A stretch of DNA of 64,000 nucleotides from Actinomycetota bacterium (lineage in GTDB: Bacteria > Actinomycetota > Acidimicrobiia > Acidimicrobiales > Ilumatobacteraceae), in the NCBI GenBank assembly GCA_016870215.1, contig VGCD01000001.1, positions 243,178 to 307,177 on the forward strand. Reading direction: 5' to 3'. The position numbers and the translations under genes are program-made. Under the pieces are notes generated by a model. The model was not told the origin of the DNA. It was given only the letters and a program-made list of their open reading frames with translations, and did no database searches. This document shows, in pieces, positions 60,231-64,000 of the stretch (position 1 is its first letter; every line of letters starts with the position of its first letter).

Positions 60231-61690
60231 AGCCCGAGCTTTCCAGGGTTCAAAATGTTGTTCGGGTCAAGAGCATTCTTGAGTGCGCGCAAGATGACCA
60301 TTTCGTTGCCAAGCGCCTCTTCCATGAATCGCGCCCTGTTGAGACCGACACCATGATGATGCGACAGATTCGCACCGGCGCGCAAGGCAGCGCGTTGACC
60401 CTCATTCCATAACGCTTCGTATGTGTCATCGAATGTCGCGTCTCCTGGGGTGGCTGCGAAGGTGAAGTACAGGCAAGCGCCATCGATGTAGCTGTGTGAG
60501 AGATGACAACTGGCGAGTCGGCAGCCGGCCACTGATTCAAGTGCCGCGACGACATTGTCGCGTACTTGTTTCAGCCGTGACCAGGGAGCAGCTATTTCCA
60601 TCGTGTCGATGACAAAACCTTTCTTGGTGAGTGCTTGTAGGCCACTTGTGTCGTTTCGATGCGATAACCACTTGGCAACGAGTTCATCACTTTCACGTTG
60701 TGCTGATAACGCACATGCATGCTCAACGATGAGTCGCGTGGCGGAGACCATCGCCTCATGAGCTTTATCGAGCACGAGTAGGAAAGATCGAGCGCCATCG
60801 CCACCGTGCGATCGTTGCGACTCTTTCTCGTCGTACAGGCGCAAGACTGCTGGTGTTGCGCCGGCCCTGATGATTCGTCGGCATGCATCCACACCATCTT
60901 CAAAAGAATCAAAGCTCCACGCGCTGCGCCATTGATGTTCATGTCGCGGATGTGCACGCAACCATGCTCGCGTGACGACGCCCAGAGTGCCTTCGCTGCC
61001 GATGAATACGCTGGCGCGGTCAGGACCGTCTGCGCCCGCCGGGGCATCACTGGTGCGCACGACCGTTCCATCGGCGAGAACCACTTCGAGTGCAACGACC
61101 ATGTCATCGATCTTTCCGAATCGAGTCGAGAATTGCCCGGCGCCGCGACAAGCGATCCATCCACCCACTGTCGAGATGTCGAACGATTGCGGGAAGTGTC
61201 CAACCGTGAGGTTGAAAGTCGCAAGATGAGATTCAAGATCTGGCCCGAAGGTTCCAGGAAGAACTTCTACGGTTCCTGATATCTCGTCGACACTGACCAC
61301 ACCTTGCATGGCGCACATGTCAATGACGACGCCACCACGAACCGGAATCGAACCACCGCTGACACCACTACGACCCGCAGCAGCTGTCACAGGTACTCGG
61401 TGCTCATTACACAGGGAGAGAATGCTGCTGACTTGTTCAGTGTTGGTCGGTCTGCATACAACCGCGGCGCGCTGAGTGACGACGCCTTCGAGCGCCCAAT
61501 GCATGTCGTGTGGCCACCAGTCCCGGCTGGACTCTGTGACAGTGGCAAGGTCAGTTTCGATAGCGCACACGCTGGCAAGTTTCTCGATGAACTCTGGTGA
61601 TGGCGACGTGACCGACGAGGAAGACACTCGCGCGTGTTCAGCGCCTCCTGCAATGTCGATGGGCGGGACTGGCCGCCGTTCGTTGCTCAC
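60227..61690 (-). CDS. FAD-linked oxidase, alkyl-DHAP synthase-like
   Basis: 487 residues. The FAD-binding type 4 domain has VTAAAGRSGVSGGSIPVRGGVVIDMCAM, GTFGPDLESHLATFNLTVGHFPQSFDISTVGGWIACRGAGQFSTRFGKIDDMV and ASVFIGSEGTLGVVT; the C-terminus has NLSHHHGVGLNRARFMEEALG and a final LDPNNILNPGKLGL. The SHHHG motif is typical of alkyldihydroxyacetonephosphate synthases, which make ether lipids; D-lactate/glycolate-type oxidases are alternatives. Placed between glpK and glpD. It overlaps its neighbours by 4 nt. Confidence 0.85.
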   Translation of the reverse strand: MSNERRPVPPIDIAGGAEHARVSSSSVTSPSPEFIEKLASVCAIETDLATVTESSRDWWPHDMHWALEGVVTQRAAVVCRPTNTEQVSSILSLCNEHRVPVTAAAGRSGVSGGSIPVRGGVVIDMCAMQGVVSVDEISGTVEVLPGTFGPDLESHLATFNLTVGHFPQSFDISTVGGWIACRGAGQFSTRFGKIDDMVVALEVVLADGTVVRTSDAPAGADGPDRASVFIGSEGTLGVVTRAWLRAHPRHEHQWRSAWSFDSFEDGVDACRRIIRAGATPAVLRLYDEKESQRSHGGDGARSFLLVLDKAHEAMVSATRLIVEHACALSAQRESDELVAKWLSHRNDTSGLQALTKKGFVIDTMEIAAPWSRLKQVRDNVVAALESVAGCRLASCHLSHSYIDGACLYFTFAATPGDATFDDTYEALWNEGQRAALRAGANLSHHHGVGLNRARFMEEALGNEMVILRALKNALDPNNILNPGKLGL

Positions 61691-63432
61691 GCCAATTCCC
61701 CTGAGTCAGGTGTAGTTGCGGATTCACGAGTGCCCGATGCTGCAATGAACTCATCTTCGGTCACTCGTCCCGCGGCGTCTTCACGGGCGCACGAATCAAT
61801 GAACTCTCTCACTTGCTGGTCGATGTCGGCCTGTGACCAACTCAGAAACGGTGCGATCAAACGAGCGACTTCGGGTGCCGATGTCACCGTCGCACGGCGA
61901 TCAAAGAGGCGACAGCGAGTTCGACGAGACAGCACGTCATCGAGTGACAACGCCATCTCGTGTGTGACAGCGAAGATTGCTTCGGCGCGAAGGTAGGGGA
62001 GTCCGTCGACGAGAGGTCGAGCCAAGTCTGGGTCAGTCACCGCAAGAGCAACAACATGTTGCGCATCACTGCCGTAACGATTGTCAAGGTGTTCGATGAG
62101 CGCAGCGTTCAGCCATGCAGGTTTCGATGTGGGCTTGAAACCTTGATGGCCGTGCAGTTTCAGCCGCTTTGTGCGGCAACGATGTGGTGTCCCGAGAACC
62201 TTGTCAACTTCGTCGACCGCATCTTCTGCCATTTCGCGATAGGTGGTGAGTTTTCCTCCGGTGACGGTGATCATTCCGTTTGCCGATGTCGACACGCTGT
62301 GTCTGCGGCTGAGATCCGCAGTGCGGGCAGCTGCTTTTGAGTCGGAAGTGGTGGTGACGAGTGGACGCAACCCGCTCCACACCGCGAGCACGTCATCGTG
62401 GGTGACATCGGTGGTGACGGAGGCATTCAGTGCGCGAAGCACATAGTCAATGTCGTCTTTCGTGCACTGAGGTTCGTCAATCGGGCCTTTGTAATCAGTG
62501 TCGGTGGTTCCGATGTAGGTGTATTTGAATGTTCCATCTCCGTTGGCAACCCATGGAATAACGAAGAGGCTCCGCTTGTCTTTCGGAACTGGAATCACGA
62601 CGGCGATGTCATTGCGGACTTTGTTCCACGGCACCGTGACGTGAACACCTTTTGCAGGACGAATGGTGCGTGGGTGTGCATCTTCGTCGAGTTGTCGCAT
62701 GTCGTCGGCCCACACACCTGTGGCGTTGACGACACATCGCGCCCTCGCAGTGAAAGACGCATCAGTGAGTCCGTCATGAAGTGTCACAACAGACACATCA
62801 CCGTGTCGTTCGACCGCGGTTACTTCGAGTCTTGTGGCGGCTGTTGCACCAAAGTCGACTGCAGACCGTGCGACGGCGACGGTCAGCCGAGCATCGTCGG
62901 CTTCCGCATCGAAGTAGAGGTATGCCGATGCAAGGCGGTCTGCACGCATGGTGGGCAGATGCGACTGTGCTGCCTTCCCGGACAAACGTCGATGAAGACG
63001 TCCGATGCGCCATCCACCAGTGATGTCGTACATCCAAAGTGCAGATCCGAGTGCGCGCGCAATCTTTTTTGAAATGAGTCCGTCTTTCGTGAGAATCGGA
63101 ATCATGAACGGAAGGACGTGCACAAGATGCGGTGCATTGCGACGCAAGCGTTTGCGTTCGTGCAACGCTTCGTATACGAGCCGAACGTCGCCTTGTTGTA
63201 GGTAGCGCAGTCCGCCATGCACCAACTTGGAAGACTTCGACGACGTGCCTGATGCAAAGTCATCGCGTTCGACGAGTGCGGTTGCGTACCCGCGACTTGC
63301 GGCGTCGAGGGCAACCCCGGCACCAGTGATGCCGCCGCCGATGACCAACACATCGAAGGTGGTGTCTCGCAGGCTTTGGAGGGCCGCCTCACGGTTCCAC
63401 GACCCGGGGGAGGGGGCATCAGGTGTCAACAC
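61687..63432 (-). CDS. glpD: glycerol-3-phosphate dehydrogenase
   Basis: 581 residues, matching GlpD/GlpA. The FAD motif is VLVIGGGITGAGVALDAASRGYATALVERDDFASGTSSKSSKLVHGGLRYL; C-terminal VTGGKLTTYREMAEDAVD is also typical. It oxidises glycerol-3-phosphate to DHAP at the membrane. The GTG start at 63432 lies 6 nt after a TAACAT. First gene of the glpD-flavoprotein-membrane protein-glpK run. Confidence 0.94.
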   Translation of the reverse strand: MLTPDAPSPGSWNREAALQSLRDTTFDVLVIGGGITGAGVALDAASRGYATALVERDDFASGTSSKSSKLVHGGLRYLQQGDVRLVYEALHERKRLRRNAPHLVHVLPFMIPILTKDGLISKKIARALGSALWMYDITGGWRIGRLHRRLSGKAAQSHLPTMRADRLASAYLYFDAEADDARLTVAVARSAVDFGATAATRLEVTAVERHGDVSVVTLHDGLTDASFTARARCVVNATGVWADDMRQLDEDAHPRTIRPAKGVHVTVPWNKVRNDIAVVIPVPKDKRSLFVIPWVANGDGTFKYTYIGTTDTDYKGPIDEPQCTKDDIDYVLRALNASVTTDVTHDDVLAVWSGLRPLVTTTSDSKAAARTADLSRRHSVSTSANGMITVTGGKLTTYREMAEDAVDEVDKVLGTPHRCRTKRLKLHGHQGFKPTSKPAWLNAALIEHLDNRYGSDAQHVVALAVTDPDLARPLVDGLPYLRAEAIFAVTHEMALSLDDVLSRRTRCRLFDRRATVTSAPEVARLIAPFLSWSQADIDQQVREFIDSCAREDAAGRVTEDEFIAASGTRESATTPDSGELA

Positions 63433-63438
63433 GCCTTC

Positions 63439-63444
63439 ATGTTA
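63439..63444 (-). promoter_or_regulatory. -10 element of a leaderless glpD transcript
   Basis: Minus-strand TAACAT ends 6 nt before the glpD GTG at 63432; no SD is visible. Confidence 0.45.
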
Positions 63445-63510
63445 GGGAGCGGCCTCCAGATGGGCTCTGGCGGACCCGGAGGGTTTCATCACTAAATCTG
63501 TCCGCAAGAG

Positions 63511-63540
63511 TTGCAGATTAGCAATGAGTGCGAATATAAT
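63511..63540 (+). promoter_or_regulatory. promoter of the Fur-family gene (-35 TTGCAG, -10 TATAAT)
   Basis: TTGCAG at 63511-63516 and a perfect TATAAT at 63535-63540 are separated by 18 nt. The predicted start site falls at about the GTG start codon (63548), so the transcript would be leaderless. The divergent glpD element is about 90 nt away. Confidence 0.65.
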
Positions 63541-63547
63541 CCTTTTC

Positions 63548-63952
63548 GTGCGCAGCCCAGAGCAACTCACCATCGCTTTTCGAAACGCAGGTCTCAAGGT
63601 CACGCCTCAGCGCCAGTTGCTCTTCCGCCTCTTGCACGACAATTCCACTCACCCAACCGCCGAGTCGCTCTTCACCGTGGCCAGCTCTGAAATGCCCGGC
63701 ATCTCATTGCGCACCGTGTACCAGACGCTGACCGACCTAGCTGACATGGGGGAGTTGACGTCCATCGACTTTGGCTCCGGTGCATCACACTTCGATCCCA
63801 ACGTCGCTCACCACCACCATGCGGTGTGCGACACATGTGGCGCAATCCACGACGTGTACGTCGACGACGCGCCACGGCTCACAGGACTTGACGGATTTTC
63901 CGTCGAGCATTCTCACATCGTGTACCGCGGTACGTGTGCCGCGTGTTCATGA
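63548..63952 (+). CDS. Fur-family metal/peroxide-responsive regulator
   Basis: 134 residues. The winged-helix part is AFRNAGLKVTPQRQLLFRLLHDNSTHPTAESLFTVASSEMPGISLRTVYQTLTDLADMGEL; the metal-binding region is HFDPNVAHHHHAVCDTCGAIHDVYVDD, and the structural zinc pair is CDTC plus C-terminal CAAC. This is closer to PerR/FurA-type than to Zur or Nur, but the subtype is uncertain. GTG 63548 follows a TATAAT. A further gene begins at 63996 with a GAAAGGA SD, possibly its target. Confidence 0.9.
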   Translation: MRSPEQLTIAFRNAGLKVTPQRQLLFRLLHDNSTHPTAESLFTVASSEMPGISLRTVYQTLTDLADMGELTSIDFGSGASHFDPNVAHHHHAVCDTCGAIHDVYVDDAPRLTGLDGFSVEHSHIVYRGTCAACS

Positions 63953-63995
63953 GCGTGAGGAACACAACACAAACCCCTTAACGAAAGGACACATC

Positions 63996-64000
63996 ATGGC
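63996..64000 (+). CDS. start of a further gene, cut by the window edge
   Basis: ATG at 63996 is preceded by GAAAGGA. Only five bases remain, so no product can be named. It is 43 nt downstream of the Fur-family gene, in the same direction; FurA/PerR-type genes are often followed by a peroxidase or peroxiredoxin gene, but that is only context. Confidence 0.4.

Overview
The window is a chromosomal stretch of a free-living Actinomycetota bacterium, most likely from Acidimicrobiia (for example an Ilumatobacter-like lineage). This placement is inferred from gene content: a mycothiol synthase (MshD), a DUF3499 protein, DUF6285 paired with an ACAD10-type phosphotransferase, four F420-type luciferase-like oxidoreductases, a GroES paralogue ending in STGLYL, an MshD/PriA-style metabolism, and secreted proteins with long Thr/Ser tails. 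There is no prophage, no CRISPR array and no intact insertion sequence. Genes are densely packed, many with 4-bp start/stop overlaps.

Layout. 1-6.3 kb: polyamine-type uptake and use (class III aminotransferase, PotA, Tat-lipoprotein PotD, a fused PotB-PotC permease, a D-2-hydroxyacid dehydrogenase). 6.3-14.8 kb: DnaJ-like protein, tRNA-Val, DUF3499, SRPBCC protein, orphan ABC ATPase, phosphotransferase/DUF6285 pair, rlmN, pepF, mshD and nth. 15-22.4 kb: hisC-hisB-hisH-hisA-hisF, a damaged alpha/beta hydrolase, a GroES paralogue, hisI, trpE and ygfZ. 22.3-31.8 kb: M50 protease, ppdK, terC, dnaG, the main sigma factor, tRNA-Asn, a CAT-anticodon tRNA joined to a histidine-kinase remnant, an unknown protein and an inositol-phosphatase-like enzyme. 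31.8-40.3 kb: a luciferase-like enzyme, two large lipoproteins (a repeat propeller and a papain-like protein), an amidotransferase, tRNA-Val, a DUF1801/HhH protein and a VOC protein. 40.3-47.1 kb: lipid/xenobiotic-type catabolism (enoyl-CoA hydratase, acyl-CoA dehydrogenase, two F420-type oxidoreductases, a double TetR regulator), mixed with two gene-decay scars and a tandem hairpin array. 47.2-56.4 kb: a Thr-tailed secreted protein, a YVTN propeller, formate-THF ligase, an oxidoreductase, a class A PBP, a membrane protein and a histidine phosphatase. 56.4-64 kb: RNase P RNA, two Tat-exported ferritin-like proteins, a glycerol/ether-lipid type cluster (glpK, membrane protein, alkyl-DHAP-synthase-like flavoprotein, glpD) and a Fur-family regulator.

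Two patterns run across the window. First, a promoter grammar: many genes have no Shine-Dalgarno sequence but have a TANNNT hexamer ending 6-9 nt before the start codon, which suggests leaderless transcription. At three divergent gene pairs, a single 10-bp ANNNTANNNT element supplies this hexamer to both strands, with equal 6/6 or 7/7 spacing to the two start codons. These elements also decide several start codons (mshD, nth, groES paralogue, inositol phosphatase, hisC). Second, gene-decay scars: four loci keep only part of a recognisable gene (alpha/beta hydrolase with its middle deleted, histidine-kinase tail, LigB-type dioxygenase tail, ABC ATPase head joined to an ABC-2 permease tail). They may be real reductive deletions or assembly artefacts.
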